Source: Asterochloris sp. CNOR1 | Lineage: Eukaryota > Chlorophyta > Trebouxiophyceae > Trebouxiales > Trebouxiaceae | DNA: 64,000 nucleotides | Direction of reading: 5' to 3' | NCBI GenBank assembly: GCA_963969365.1 | Contig: OZ017747.1 | Coordinates: 3,038,001 to 3,102,000, forward strand | Shown here: positions 29,680 to 42,500 of the stretch, in pieces | Numbering within the stretch: position 1 is the stretch's first letter | Layout of the letters: the number at the start of each line of letters is the position of its first letter | Notes under the pieces: generated by a model | Told to the model about the DNA's origin: nothing | What the model saw: the letters and a program-made list of their open reading frames with translations, nothing else | Database searches by the model: none | Translations under genes and position numbers: made by a program

Positions 29680-32600
29680 TTACAGCTCCAGGCAGATGCC
29701 ATTGGGCGTCTGGGCTGAGGGAGACTCTTTCCTGCTGTGGGAGGAGTCGTGACTGCCCTTGGTGAGCTTGGGTGGAATGGCGCCCTCCTCAGGAGACAGC
29801 TCGTGTGCAGCTGGTGCACAGTAGGCGGCCGGCTGCCTGGCCACAGCCACGTCCACAAGGGTGGGCTGTCTGCCCACGGGCACATCCTCAGTCGGAGCAG
29901 TCCCTGTCTCCGGGATAAGCGCCCCAGTGCTTGTGGCAGGCTGCCTCGCCTCTGGCACAGATGGCATCTGCCCGCTGCTCTCCCCCTGCAGGCCCGAGCC
30001 AGCAGGCCGCTGCAGACCGTGGCCTGCCGCACCCCCAGCAGCAGAGCCGCACGCAGGCTTGCCTGCCCCTCCAGGCTCGGACCGCCTGTTGGAAGGGGAG
30101 GCCGGCAGCCTCAAAGCAGAGCTCTGCAGGGACTTGCCCGAACCCCCAGGCTCTGACCAGCGCAGGCGGCCTGGCCCGCCTGGCTCTGATGTCCGCCTGC
30201 TATAGTCTTCTGAAGTTGCCCGCCCCAGCCTGCTCTTGCTGCGACGCTCCAGCTTCCCTGTCACGCTCATCCGGTTCAGCAAGTCTGCGGAGCACAGGCA
30301 AAATGAGATTTGGGGGGGCACATCAGCCGCAAGTTAACAGGGTGTGGCCGCTGGTTGTGTGACCACTCCGCAGCCTCACAGCTTCTTGACCCCTGCTTTC
30401 AGCCTGCCTGTAAGCGAGGCACCTGCAGAGCATGGCTCTGCCACGCTCCTGGTCCCACTGGCCTGCAAGCTAAGTCATACCTGAGGGTTCAGCCTGGACC
30501 ATGACATTGACACGGATGGCAGAGATCTCCTCCGCTGACAGGTTGAGTGCGTCCTTGACATAGCCCTGGGCGGAGCCCCAGCTGCTGATGACGTACTCGA
30601 TGGTCTGCCGCATGGTATCAGCTGTGGAGGCCAGCACCTGGTCAGCCACGAGGTAGCCTGCAGCGCAGCATCCAATGGGTCAGGGGTCAGGCAGAGGAGG
30701 ACCAGTACATACAGCCTGCAGGCCAGGACAGTGGCTCAACAGGCAGGGAACCCTAAATGCACTTCGTCCAGGTCAGGCAGTAGAACGGGAGGGCAACCCT
30801 GCAGTCCCCCGGGGTGCATGATCAGAATGCCCAAACACCCCTCTCCCAGACGGCTGTTGGTGGAGGCTGGACAGGCTGTGCTGACCTGCAAGCACGCCCT
30901 CCAGCTCTTTGCGATCCCGCCCCTCCTTCAGTCGCACCTCTGACTGCACATAGTCCATTATGATGGTCTGCAGCCCACAAGGATTGCGTCAGTACTGGGC
31001 AGATACCTGTGCTGCAGCTCGACTGGCACCATGCACAGGTCGTCACACCCCTGCCAGGGGGCAGAAGCTAGCACGACGGTACAGCCTGGTGCTGACACAA
31101 GACTTCCAACTGGGGTAGTGCACAGCACCATCTACCATGACCAGAACAGTCACAGGCACACAGCAGGGACTGTGCACAGCAGCATGCTGATCGTCCAGGC
31201 ATGTGCAGCAGAAGCTTGGGTGGGCGCAGACAGCTCTGCGGTGCAGGAAGGCTCACCTCGGCGGGGATGGAGCACAGCAGCATGATGAGCATGATGATGA
31301 GCCCTGTCCTGTCCTTGCCATGGATGCAGTGCACCAGCACAGGGAAGTTCTCTGGCACAGTGAATACACGCAGGGCCTTGGCGATGTCGCGCTGGGCCTG
31401 CAGGACGGTGGTCTGGGAGTCACACCACTGGCAGTGCACAGCGTCTGACGCACAGCCCTGCAGTTCGCTGGGACGCTGAAGCACCTCTGGCACAAGCTTT
31501 GCAGGGCATGCCGCGGAGGGCAATACTGGAGCCACTCCAGTGCATGACGTTGCTGGTGAAGCCTCTGCCACAGGGTGGGCTCTGATTGAATCAAATCTGC
31601 TGTGCAAGCAGCCCACTGTCGGAGCTGTCAGCTGCAGGGGCAGCTGATCCCACAACATGGGCACCCCTCGCACACCAAAAGCCGATCTCAGTGCTTGGAC
31701 TTCACAGCGCAGCCTGGGAGTGCTCACATGGTCCAGCAGCAAGCGGTACAGCTTGGCATAACCCAGCTGGGCCTCATCAGCCACAGCAGGCGCCATGACT
31801 GCTTCGGGGGAGATGCCCCACAGCGGGGCAAAGATGGTCTTCAGCTTGGTCTTGCGCGGCATGCGGTAAAAGATGTAGGCCTTGACCTTGGTAGGCACAA
31901 GGTCAGCTACAGGCAGAGCAGGAAGAGGCATCAGCTACTGCCCATAGCATGCACGATGCAGGGTGCTGCAGAGGGTCACGTCTGAGATGCGAGTATAGAG
32001 GCTGACAAGCCAACGCCAGCAGCAGCAAAGGTGATGCAGCCATTCTTGTGCACACTTGGACGCTTCAGGCCTGCACGCAAGTCCAGGCAGGCAGGATGTG
32101 AGGCTGTCTGCAAAGCTCCGCTGCAGTCTCTAGCCCTCACCATGGAAGACATGGGCCTCATGGTTAAAGGTTTCCTGGAAGTTGGCTGAGCAGATCTTGC
32201 AGGCCTTGGGTGGGGGCATGGCGCCCTCTTTCAGCTTTTTGATCACTTCGCGAGCCGGCTGCAGCCAGAGGCATGTGCGGTCAGGCTGAGACCGGTCTCA
32301 CCATGCATCTGCAGGGGCACCGCTCCGGCTGGCCACCGCACAGCTAGCGTCTCTGCCTTGTGCAAGCCTGAACAGTGCATGCACGCGGTGATTGCAAGGC
32401 AAGGCTCATGCTGCAGCATGGCACACAGGCAATGCGCTACCTCATACACCTCTCTGACTGCTGTGCTGCACAAAAGATGCGATGCAGCACAGCAATCTCT
32501 GAGCTGGGCTGCTGGCCCAACCACCCACCTGGGCAGCGTCGTATGCAAATTCTTGCAGGCCATTATCAAAGTGGCGGGCCTCTTTCTTGCAGTCTCTGGT

Positions 32601-33068
32601 CATCACCCGAAGGTCCAAAATGGACTGCACCCAGACAGCAACATTTCGTGAGGCATATGGCAGAGCATGCATGCGAAGATGGTGCTGAGCAGCATGCAGG
32701 CACAAGCTTGGTTTGTTTTCACGGAGCATAGCATGGCCTTGCAGCTCCGGCAATGTGTGGCAGGGCCTGGGCATGCCAGCAGCTCTGTTGCTGCAGAGTT
32801 CAATCTGTGTCAAAGGGCAGTATCACTGCCTCACCTTTACGGCGAGCCTCGTCAAGTCTGCGCAGCTGCAGGGCAGGAAAGCACTGTGTCCGGATCTCAG
32901 CTTGCAGCAGACCAGATGAACAGCGGAGTTGCCGGTGATGGCTGGCAGGGACAGCTCAGGCGCCCACCTCATGACTTGCGAGCAGCGGAAGAGGGCTCCA
33001 GGCTTGAGGTCATCGCTGGCACTCCTGCAGTCGCGCAGGTTGACACAGGTGGCAGCCGCCATGCGCAT
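29680..33068 (-). CDS. IphP-type tyrosine phosphatase with disordered tail
   Basis: A cysteine-dependent phosphatase of the IphP-like tyrosine/phosphoinositide phosphatase group. The ATG at 33068 opens MRMAAATCVNLRDCRSASDD, then LKPGALFRCSQVMR, the family's N-terminal signature. Further exons give SILDLRVMTRDCKKEARHFD, PAREVIKKLKEGAMPPPKAC with HVFHGADLVPTKVKAYIFY, then YAKLYRLLLDH, and the catalytic loop FPVLVHCIHGKDRTGLIIML (Cys nucleophile and Arg of Cx5R intact). Next come TIIMDYVQSEVRLKEGRDRK and GYLVADQVLASTADTMRQTI, typical of the C-terminal helices. The last exon (29680 to about 30290) is a Ser/Gly/Pro-rich tail with three SEPGG motifs. Introns are GT-AG with matching phases. Whether it acts on protein or phosphoinositide is not visible from the sequence. 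It is divergent from the kinesin gene. Confidence 0.85.
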
Positions 33069-33836
33069 GCGGCGGGTGGTGGTGGCGCTGGCACCTGCAG
33101 GGCAGGGCAGGGCCAGTGGGTTGCCGCAATTTGCGCAGCTGCTGCTCCTGGGCAGCTGCTGTCCTCTGGGTAGACGCTGTCATTGGGCACCCCCTGACGC
33201 CCTTTGCAGCGCTGCCTGTGCAGCCTGACAGGCAACTTCCGCCTGAAGGCTGCCCCTAGGGCCTCTGACGAGTCTGACAAATGGTTCACGTGGGGCTTCA
33301 TGTGGTACACAAGTTGGTGCCTCCCGCACAGACCCCAGCCGCAGGTATCATGGCAGTTATGTAGCCGGGCTCTACAGTGTAGCTGGCATGAGCAAAAGCT
33401 CATTACAGCGTCAGAGGCTGCGTCCTGGCTGAAGTACGCCAAGCTACACACCCTTTCCAAAGCCTGCCACACCTGAGGCTTCCAGGGGCACACTTCCATT
33501 TTGGGCAGCGGCCCTGGCAATTCCCGCGCTGACATCAATTTCTGGATGCATGTGTGTCAGGCCATCCAGAGATCTCCTCCTGCGTCTTCCCTTGGCTTGC
33601 TGGGTGAACCCTGGTTCTCCTATGGCTGAGGGCAGCTGCTCCCCAACTGTCTTTATCAAGTGAAATCCCACAAACAGGAATCTGCAAAAACACTCTTTTC
33701 TGGCTTTAGGAAGCTTTTACTTCAAGGTAGAAGCGATTTCAGGTGTCACCAAAGCTTCCCGGAAGACATAATTATTTGCTAATTTCCTTTTCCTTACGAG
33801 CACAGCATCAGTAAAGCAGCACCAGGCAGGTCAGGG
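33069..33836. promoter_or_regulatory. Divergent promoter region of phosphatase and kinesin-9
   Basis: These 768 bp separate two divergent start codons. The part from about 33660 to 33810 is clearly more AT-rich than its surroundings and probably holds the kinesin core promoter. No recognisable binding site was identified. Confidence 0.4.
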
Positions 33837-36800
33837 ATGGTGAAGCAGACTGTCCATGTGGTGCTGAGAGCGAGGCCCAGTGATGGCCTGCCCAAACAGC
33901 TGTCATTCAGCAACAAGGTGCCCCTGCAGCTCAGGAATCGCGTTTCGCTTCACAGTCTGAGGCCTGAGAAGCATCAGACCCCTATGCAGTGCTACCGGTG
34001 GTCCTGCAGGCTGTCACCTTTGCAGATGCACGGGTGGGAGGGAAGGAGCAGCAGTATGAGGTGTGCTCTGCTGCCCCCTAGCAGGCGCTACTGTGGCTGC
34101 CGCAAGCTCCCTGATTGCAGGCATATGAGGCTGAGCATCGACTGCTGCTGCTGCCCGCAGTTCAAGTTTGATCAGGTGCTGCCGCAAGCCAGCCAGGAGG
34201 AAACATATCAGGCGAGCCTCTGCTGGCCTTTCATGCGCCCCTCACCAAGCACTGGACAGCTCCAGCTGTGCCAGGGAGCTTAGCAGGGGCTGCTGCCCAT
34301 TCCCTGTCATGAACCCCTCGAACTGTGCTGTGGCAGCGCAGGCATGTGCAGAAGACCTCATTGAGGACGTCCTGGAGGGCATCAATGCAACAATAATGGC
34401 GTGAGTCCCACATGGCAGGCTCAGGTGTTTGCAATGAGCATGTCACAGGTGTCGTAGGAGCTCCAATTCACGGCTGATGAGTCAGTGTTGCTCTGCCATC
34501 AGGCTGGCTGCAATAGGGGCTTGCCGAGTACCACCTGGTGATCAGCTTGCTGGAGCACCGCATTGAGTGCACAATTGCAGATATGGCCAGACAGGAGCTG
34601 GCAAGACTTACACCATGACAGGGGGGCAGAAAAGCTTCCAGCAGCGAGGCATCATTCCCAGAGTGGTCCACAAGGTGCGACCCTGCTGCTGACGGAGGGG
34701 CTGCAGTCGTCATTCTCAGGTCACGCAGCTTGGCAGCAGCTGCAGCACCCTGTCTGAACATATAGCATTGCCTCTTGGGCATCCACCTGTCCAGTTGGCA
34801 TCCAGCTCTGCTGCAGCTGTGCCTTCTGGCGGCCCAGTATCATGTTGGACTTGCCATTGTTGGGTGGACGCTCCATGCTGCCTGTACTGCCATGCCAGGC
34901 ACCAGAAAGCCTGACAGCTCTGCCTAGCTGTGAAGGGTCTCAGTCACCCCGCACAATGCTTGCCTCACCGATCTGCCACCCAGGTTGAAACTGTGCTTGC
35001 CCTGCGCATGCCCTTGGACATCAAGTCTGGACCCCACACAAACCCAGAGACTGTGTGTGTCCACAGGCACCTGGTGTTCTGCGCTGGTCTGCACGCGTTT
35101 TCAGGCATCAAGGCACGCCCAGTCCGAGCAACTAAGCAGCTCACACATCATTCTAATGTCTGTCATGTGCTGGCCCTGCAGGTCTTCACTGATATCAAGG
35201 CCCGGCCCCAGCTGAACTACAGGGTGCGGGTCAGCTACTTGGAGATCTACAACGAGGCCTGCAGCGACCTGCTGGACATCAGCACCCAGCCCAGCGACAT
35301 TGTGATCAAGGAGGACACTCCAGACAGAGTGGCTGTCAAGGGGCTCAGCATGCCAGAGGTCTGCACCGAGGCAGAGGCGCTCGGGAAGCTATTTGAGGTA
35401 GTCACATTCAACAGGCTGCTCACCTTGGCGGCTGCTGCATGCACTGGTGGCTGCAGATGGTGGCTGCTGCATGCAGGAGTCTAGACTGCCTGTCTCATGT
35501 ACCTGTGCGATCCTGATCAGTCTGCTTTGTGTAGAAGGGTGCGCTTGGGAATCTATTTGGGAAGCGTGACTGAGTCATACAAAGTCCCCACCTTGTGCCG
35601 AGTGCAGGGGGAGCACGGCAGGATGGTGGGGCAGCACGAGCTGAACAAGGAGTCCTCGCGCTCACATGCCATCTTCACCCTGCACCTGGAGCGAAGCTCA
35701 GGTGTGTGGTTTGTGGCTAGGGACCATGCAGGCTCTGTCGTCAATGCAGCATTCGGCTCAGACAGTGGTGGCACTCAGGGCCACAGCTCTGGGTGCTGGG
35801 GTCTGCCAGCGTGGTGAGGCATGTATCGCCTGAGCATCATGTCGCTTTACCTTTTTGTATGGGACCTTTGCAGGCAGGGAGGGTGAGGGGGTGGTGTTCT
35901 CTAAGCTGAACCTGGTGGACCTGGCAGGCTCTGAGCGCGTGCATAAGACCAAGTCAGAAGGGGCTGTTCTGAAGGAGGCGGGGCAGATCAACAAGAGCCT
36001 TAGCTTCCTGGAGCAGGTGGGTACGTCAGCGCAGGGGGATTGCCTGGCAGGCATGTGCAAGCTTGCACATGGCGTCTTTGAGACAATCCTGCATTCTCTG
36101 CCGACCCGACTTCACATGCTAGGGGCAGCGGGGACACTAAGCTGCTTCTGCAGTTCCATCTGGCATCTGTCAGACCAGCATTGAGCAGGCACTGCCTCAA
36201 TCCGGGCATGCCTACAGGTGATCGTGGCGCTGTCTGAGAGGCGCCGCGACCACATCCCCTACCGCTCCAGCAAGTTGACGCACGTGCTGCGAGACTCGCT
36301 GGGCGGCAACTGCAAGACGCGCCTGATCGCCTGCATCTGGAGCGATGTAGCCCAGCTGGACGAGAGCCTGTCCACCTGCAGGTCAGCAGCCTGCCCTTGC
36401 AGAGCCCTGTCGGGGCAGAGTCCAGCGCTGCAGTGGCTGCTGACTCTCGAGGAATGTACACAGACTAGCAGCTCGTTCTGATGGGCTCCGTGCTGTAGCT
36501 TGCCCGCGACCTGTTGGCAATGCACACTCATCAGCAGCTGGCGTGCGGCAATGATCTCTGCTGCAGCTGTTGCCATTCTCGCGCCCACCATGGGACTGAC
36601 ACTGGGTGCAACAGCCTTGCATCACAGGTGCAAAGTCTAAGAGTGTGTTTCCCAGCATCCTGGTGGGCCCAAGGATGCGGTTCCTCTGCTGCAGATTTGC
36701 CCAAAGGATGCGCTGCATTTCAAATGACTACAGCATCAATGTACGGCAGGAGCCAAGCGCAGGTGGGTGCTGCAGATCATGCAGGAGAGTATGCTTGCAT

Positions 36801-39403
36801 TGAACAGCCTCCACAAACTGGTATGCTGACTCTTCCTGCCACAAGGCAATGCCCTGCAGTGTCAGAGCTGTGCAACTGGCTGAAAAGCTGGTGCAACTGA
36901 CACCCACCTTCATGCTGCTGAGCTCAGCAGCACCAAATCTCATGCTGCTGTCCTGATGGACACCAACCCTGCTGTCTCTGCAGTGATCAAGAAGTACGAG
37001 AGGGAAATCTTAGAGCTCAAGCAGGAGCTGGCCATGCATGACGCCCTGACTGATAGGCACCAGATCTCGTATGGCCAGTACTCAGAGGCTCAGAAGGCAG
37101 ATGTCCGGGCGCAGGTCACTCAGTTTCTGCAGGGGGAGAGCTCATCAGACAGCTTGGACCCACTGCAGCTGATCAGCCTTCGGCATGTGAGGGAGGTGCT
37201 GCTTGCAGCTCGGGTGAGTGGGCAGCATCATGCGCTGCTGTGCCCCACCTCGTGTGAAGATGCTGTGGCCATGAATGTCATCCTAAAAGCTGCCTGAAGC
37301 ATGCCTGCTGCAGTCAGCCACGATTTGCCTCCTGCAGGTGCTGCACCAGGAAGAGCAGCGCAATCTGAAGCAAAGAGAGGCGGTGCAGGTCCATGCTGCA
37401 GCAGGGATATCTGTCCCTACACCCGCCGCGGAGCCTGGCCCGCCTGCTGCTGAGTCTTCACTGGTCAGTGCCGTGTCCATCATGATCTTCGCTCCCAAGA
37501 AGCAAGGCAGCACCGCACTGCAATAGCTTGGCCCACCTGGCTCTGTGGTTCCTGTACTGGATGGCATTTTGTTGCCGCAGAGTGGCTTTGTGGGGGAGCT
37601 GGAGGAGGGAGGCAACTCTGTGGGGCTGGCACCAGCAGATGCCAGGCCAGGAGCGCCCCCTCCAGCAGGTGCAGACATGACGAGTTGTATGACTTGGCGT
37701 GCCTCAGCATTGCCCAGCCTAACAGCCTGCCACTGGTGCTGCCGTGCTCGAGGCGCTACCTTTCGACTTGTCGCTGCCCTGCGTGAGGCGCTGTGCTTCT
37801 GTGACAGTGCCTGGCTGTGCAGGAGCGCAGGCCAACGAGGCCTCCACATCTAGCAGGGCGCCAGTGCCGGACAGGGGTGTAGCCTACGAGAACTTCAAGA
37901 AGGCAAGTATGCAGGACAACCTGCCAGTCAATTTGTGTGCCAGACATGGCAGCCTGCAGGGAGCTGTGCTGAGACTCTGGACTGCTGCCACATGGCCTTG
38001 TCGCTTGCGTTGTTGCTATGGAATGCAGGGCAGTCCTGCTGAGACTGTGGGCCAGTGCTGCTGCAGCACAAAGGGGCAAATACAGGCGACGATGCTGCAG
38101 AGAGACAGGAGCAGTGGCGCCTCCCAGGCGTTCAATGCTGAAGCAGCGAACCCTTGCTGCAAGACATTGGCTGTGGCTTAGACTGTGAGCAATTGCTGCA
38201 GGACAAGGGGCGTCTGAAGGCAGAGGCTTTGTCTGACAACAAAGCCAAGCTGAGGCACACCAGGAAGCAGGCTAAGGCGCTGGCCCTCAGCATTAATGCC
38301 ACGAAGCAGAGTATCGATGCAGCTAGTGCAGCAGCATCGCTCGGCGCAGAGAGCCCTGCAGCAGGGGCAGAGGAGGGTGCAGCCGAGGGTGGGGCTGATC
38401 CAGCTGTGTCTGCCAGCAGCGACATGGAAAAGGTAGGAGCTTCTCCCTGCTTGATGCACCAGGTGGACAGCTCTGGTCAAGCAGGCGGCAGGCAGCAGGC
38501 AGCAAGCTGTGCAGCCTCAGCAGCAGCATCTTCGTGAGCCCTGCAGCAGCTTTATGACTAAGCTGGAAGAGCTGAGGCGACTGGTCTGAGAACTGCGCTT
38601 CCTTTGTGTGAACGCAAGACTGTGGCCCAGACTGCAGCAGCATCAGGAGCTTGTGGCAGCTAGGGCTGTTGCATCTTGGGGCAAGGCACCACATCTGACC
38701 CTGCCATGCAGGCTGGGCGCATTCGAGACCTGAAGGCTCAGTACAAGGCACAGTATGGGGAGCTGCAGATGGTCAAGTCAGAGATGGACTGGACACAGAA
38801 GCTGGTGGAGCAGTGCACACGCGAGCTGGTGGATGACTTTGATGCTTGGTGGGCAGTGCTGATGGGCACTCATGTGCACTGCTGCTCAGCGCGGCTGTGC
38901 AGCCTGCTGCAGCTGAGACGCTCCTGTGGGTCAGCTGCACAGCTGGTCTGCTGCAAGCACTGACAGCCCCATGCCAGCAGGGCCAGCAGCCCCACTGCGA
39001 CGCCCTTGACATCTTTTGAACCCTGCAGGTGGCAAGCAACATATGGCGGTCAGGCAGCCGAGAGCCAACCAGCCAGTATCCTTAACGCTCCACCACCCAA
39101 GCAGCAGGTGATGCCTGGCTCTGTAGCTGACAGTGTTGCTGACAGTGTTGAGCTGAGCGCCATGAAGGCATAGGTCCCCTTTGTCTGACATGCAGTATGT
39201 TCACGAAAAACTAATGTGGGCCACTACTGCTTGAGCAGATGCAGGTGGCTGAGCCACAGCAGGAGGAGCTTGACATGGGCGATGAGGCAGCAATGGCGTG
39301 GTCCCAGGCCTCACATGACAGCCCCACACCACACCATAAGCATGCAGCACGCAGAAGAGAAATGCACACTACATTTGGCAGCGAGCAGAGACACCTGGTG
39401 TAA
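33837..39403 (+). CDS. Kinesin-9 family motor (KIF9/KLP1-like)
   Basis: A microtubule motor of the kinesin-9 family, which in Chlamydomonas (KLP1) sits on the flagellar central pair. The ATG at 33837 opens [20 protein letters not shown]. The P-loop exon gives [20 protein letters not shown], followed by [17 protein letters not shown], switch [21 protein letters not shown], switch [14 protein letters not shown], and [20 protein letters not shown]. The neck region reads [20 protein letters not shown] then [20 protein letters not shown], which is diagnostic for KIF9/KLP1. The coiled-coil tail includes [40 protein letters not shown] and [15 protein letters not shown], matching the KIF9 tail order. 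The last exon has [20 protein letters not shown], with TAA at 39401-39403. Exons agree in phase and no break was seen. Confidence 0.95.
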
Positions 39404-39531
39404 TTGCATGTTACGGATGAGCTTTGCCTGCTTTCAGATCATCAAAGTATTGAGAGTCTGGTGGGCTAGTGTACAGGTCGAAGTTCAGGCGTCTGTTGCA
39501 AGCACGATGCAGCATGCTTCCCAGGTTGGTC

Positions 39532-42500
39532 TCATGAGGCAATGGGGGTTCCTAGCAACATTGGCTGTGACTCTGCTCCGAAGTGGGGTGGTGCTCTGGG
39601 ATCGGATGCTGGGCTGACCCCAGGACTGGCATAGCGAGAGTGCAGCTGCCTGCGCTGAGGATGGACGAAGGCTGACCTCCGGTTCAGGTCTCCGATAGGG
39701 ACTGGGGCCGTCCTGGCATGGCGCAGCGGCTGCCAGGACGCAGTAGGCGGGGAAGCGCTGCTGGCCTGCACAGGGAGGCGTGGCACACGCAGCAGAGCTG
39801 AGACCTTGCTCTGCTTGGAGCTGGCAAACCTAGGGGCAGTGGAGAGCAAAGATCTTGCAGAAGAAGGAAGTGTGCTCGCAGGATAGCCAGAGGGGCAAAC
39901 TTGCAGGGTGTGCAGACCTGAATTTTGGCAGGGAGCTTACCTGGTGCATTTCCAGGTTATCATCTGACTCTGACCCAGACTCTGACATAGTCTCAGAGTC
40001 GGTCAGGTCACTGCTACTGCTGGTGTCGCTGCCCGACCCATCAGCAGCCCCTACAAAAGCATAGGGCACAGCAGATCAGGAGCTGATGGACTGAGGACAC
40101 ACTGCTCACAACGAAAGAACAGGACGTCTGGCAGGTATGTCTGCCAGGTAGCTTTTGACCCATGGCCAGGCTCACCTGCTGCTTCATCAACGGCCGTCTC
40201 CCCCACAGCAAGTGATGGCTGCAGGCGCTGCTGCCAGTGCAGGTAGCTGGTGGGCAGGTCCAGCAGCTTAGCAGAGCGCCGCAGCAGGTAGGGGTCCAGA
40301 GGAAACAGCATCTCCAGGGGGCGCGCCTGCACCAGTGCAGGGAGAACCAGGTCATGAACATGTGGGCAGCCCAACCAGCAGCAGTTAGAGCACCTGACAG
40401 GAAGCCAGCAGCCTAAACCTCACCAGCAAGCAGCAGTGCAGTACTGAGCTGCGCCTGTGGATGGCAGCCATGCCAATCGCACCAAACACAGGAAGCTCCA
40501 TGGCACCCACAGCCGCCAGGCACATTCACGCAGCTGTCGGGTCCTCACCTGGTGCCCTGAAGATGGGTCTCTGAAGGGCAGGTGGCTGCAGTCCAGAAGC
40601 CCCAAGGCAGTCACCTGCTCTGTGAACTCCTTAGCCACGCTGGGGGCACAGAAGTCCAGGGGATTCAGCCTGCAGGCGGTCACCTCTCAACATGAGCGGC
40701 CAGAAGGCAGGGCGACAAGCTGTGCCCAGCATGCGCGGGGTGGTGACGGCTGGCCGGGGAAGGGGCAATGCGACAGCAAAGTTGAATGCTTCAAAAGGCA
40801 AGGGGGCTTCGGGGGCCTCAAGCACTGAGCAGGACAATTTCAGCACCATGAAACAGCTCAAGCAGCTCACCTGCTCTGCAGAATCGGGGGCAGCATGTCG
40901 CCCAGGAGGCCCCTGACCTGCTGAGCGCCCAGAGGCAGCCTGCTGTCATTGGGCCCAGATTTTGCTGGGTGGTTGCTGCTCACAATAAGATTGTTGGAGG
41001 GCCTCTGTGGCAGGAGCCTGTCAGCCTTGTTCTGCTGGCTGAACTGCTCCTCGCTGGTCGCAGTGTCTTGCAGCAGCCCGCTGAGGTGGTAGCATAGGGT
41101 GTACATGAGGCCCTGGCAGGCTGCAAAGAAGACCTGCGGCAGATGCGTGGCTCAGCAGGGGTGGCAGATCGACTCAAACATTGACACTGCCATGCTTGTC
41201 TTCCTCAACACACACCCAGCAGGCCGTCAGCTCATGGAAGCATAACAAAGTGTCCAGTTGCTGTATGGCTACCCCAGGCAGCCCCTTCAGCTGCACTTGA
41301 TGCCATGAAGCCTGGTGCTCCGCAGCCTATGGGTGCTGTGCAGCAGGTCAAAGACAGTTGCTTGAGCCATTTGCTCTGAGCACGAATATGTTGAGGGGCC
41401 CTGTGCTCACCTGGTGGCGCACTCCAGTGTCCACTACAGTCCCTGGCTGAGCATATGGCCGCATCCCAAAGGCCTCCTGCTCTGCTAGCTGATCCTGTTG
41501 CCTAGCCTGCTGGCTGTAGTGCAGGCAGAACTGCGCCAGGCGCTCCAGGGAGGACACCAGCATCTGCCTGCAGCGGCAGGGCAGCACAGACTGTCGCAAC
41601 ACTGTGTCTCGCCTGCTTGCCCACATCCTGCCTCAAAGATTACAGACAAGCGTGCAGTGACGCTCAGCAAGGTGGTGGAGCAGGAGGCTGCATGCTCTGC
41701 CCAGGCACCATCAGACAGAATTTTGTGTGAAAGAGAGTGCCATGCAGTCTTGATGAGGGCTCCTGCTGCAGCCAGTGGGTCTTCAGAGAAGTCAGGAGTA
41801 CTGACCTGGGCACAAAGGTGGCCCTGGCCAGGAAACTGGCAAGGTAGGCTGCGCTGGCAGTGCGCGAGATGGGCGCAGTGCTGGGGTCCTGGATGCGGTC
41901 CAGAAGCAGCTGGATGAAGGCCGCAGAGTGCTGCACAGGGTCCTGCAGGCGCGCGGGCAGCTTCACCAAGGCTGCTGTGCTACGATGTACAATGCCAGCT
42001 TGAGACAGTTCCGAGGGACTGGCCACTGTTCTGGTGTGCCATAATCTGCACCGCAGGTGTGGGGCATGCCCAGGGAGGCATGCTGCCCACTCTTGCACGA
42101 CAGATGTGCTGCCAGCACTGGGTCACGCCCACAGCAGCATGCTTCGTTCACAAAGTGGCAGCTGTCCCTTAGCTGGACGCTGCGCCCCACCTGCTTGGCC
42201 AGGTAGAAGAGAAGGAACTGGGTAAACTTGGATCGATGGGCGTGGAGCAGGGCGCGCTCAAAGCTGCCCAGCATACTGGCCCAGGCCTCCCCCAGCTGCC
42301 CCTGCGCGCAGCGCCACTGCAAGTGGGCCAACGTCTGCTCCATCAGGCTGTCCAGCCTGTCCGCCTGTGTGTCCACAGGGGGCCGCCCAGAGGTAGAGGC
42401 TGCTGCAGCTGCAGCCACCACCTGCAGCCATGCTCAAATCTGAGAGGCAGCGAGGAGCGGGATCAGCAGCCCAGAGCCAGCCCCCAGCGATATGCTATCT

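Noticed and set aside
32160-32290. C2H2-like zinc finger (CKICSANFQETFNHEAHVFH) in the phosphatase
   Set aside because: The second half, HVFHGADL, lines up with the conserved strand of the phosphatase family just before the KVKAYIF segment, so the His residues are part of the fold. Treated as coincidental spacing.
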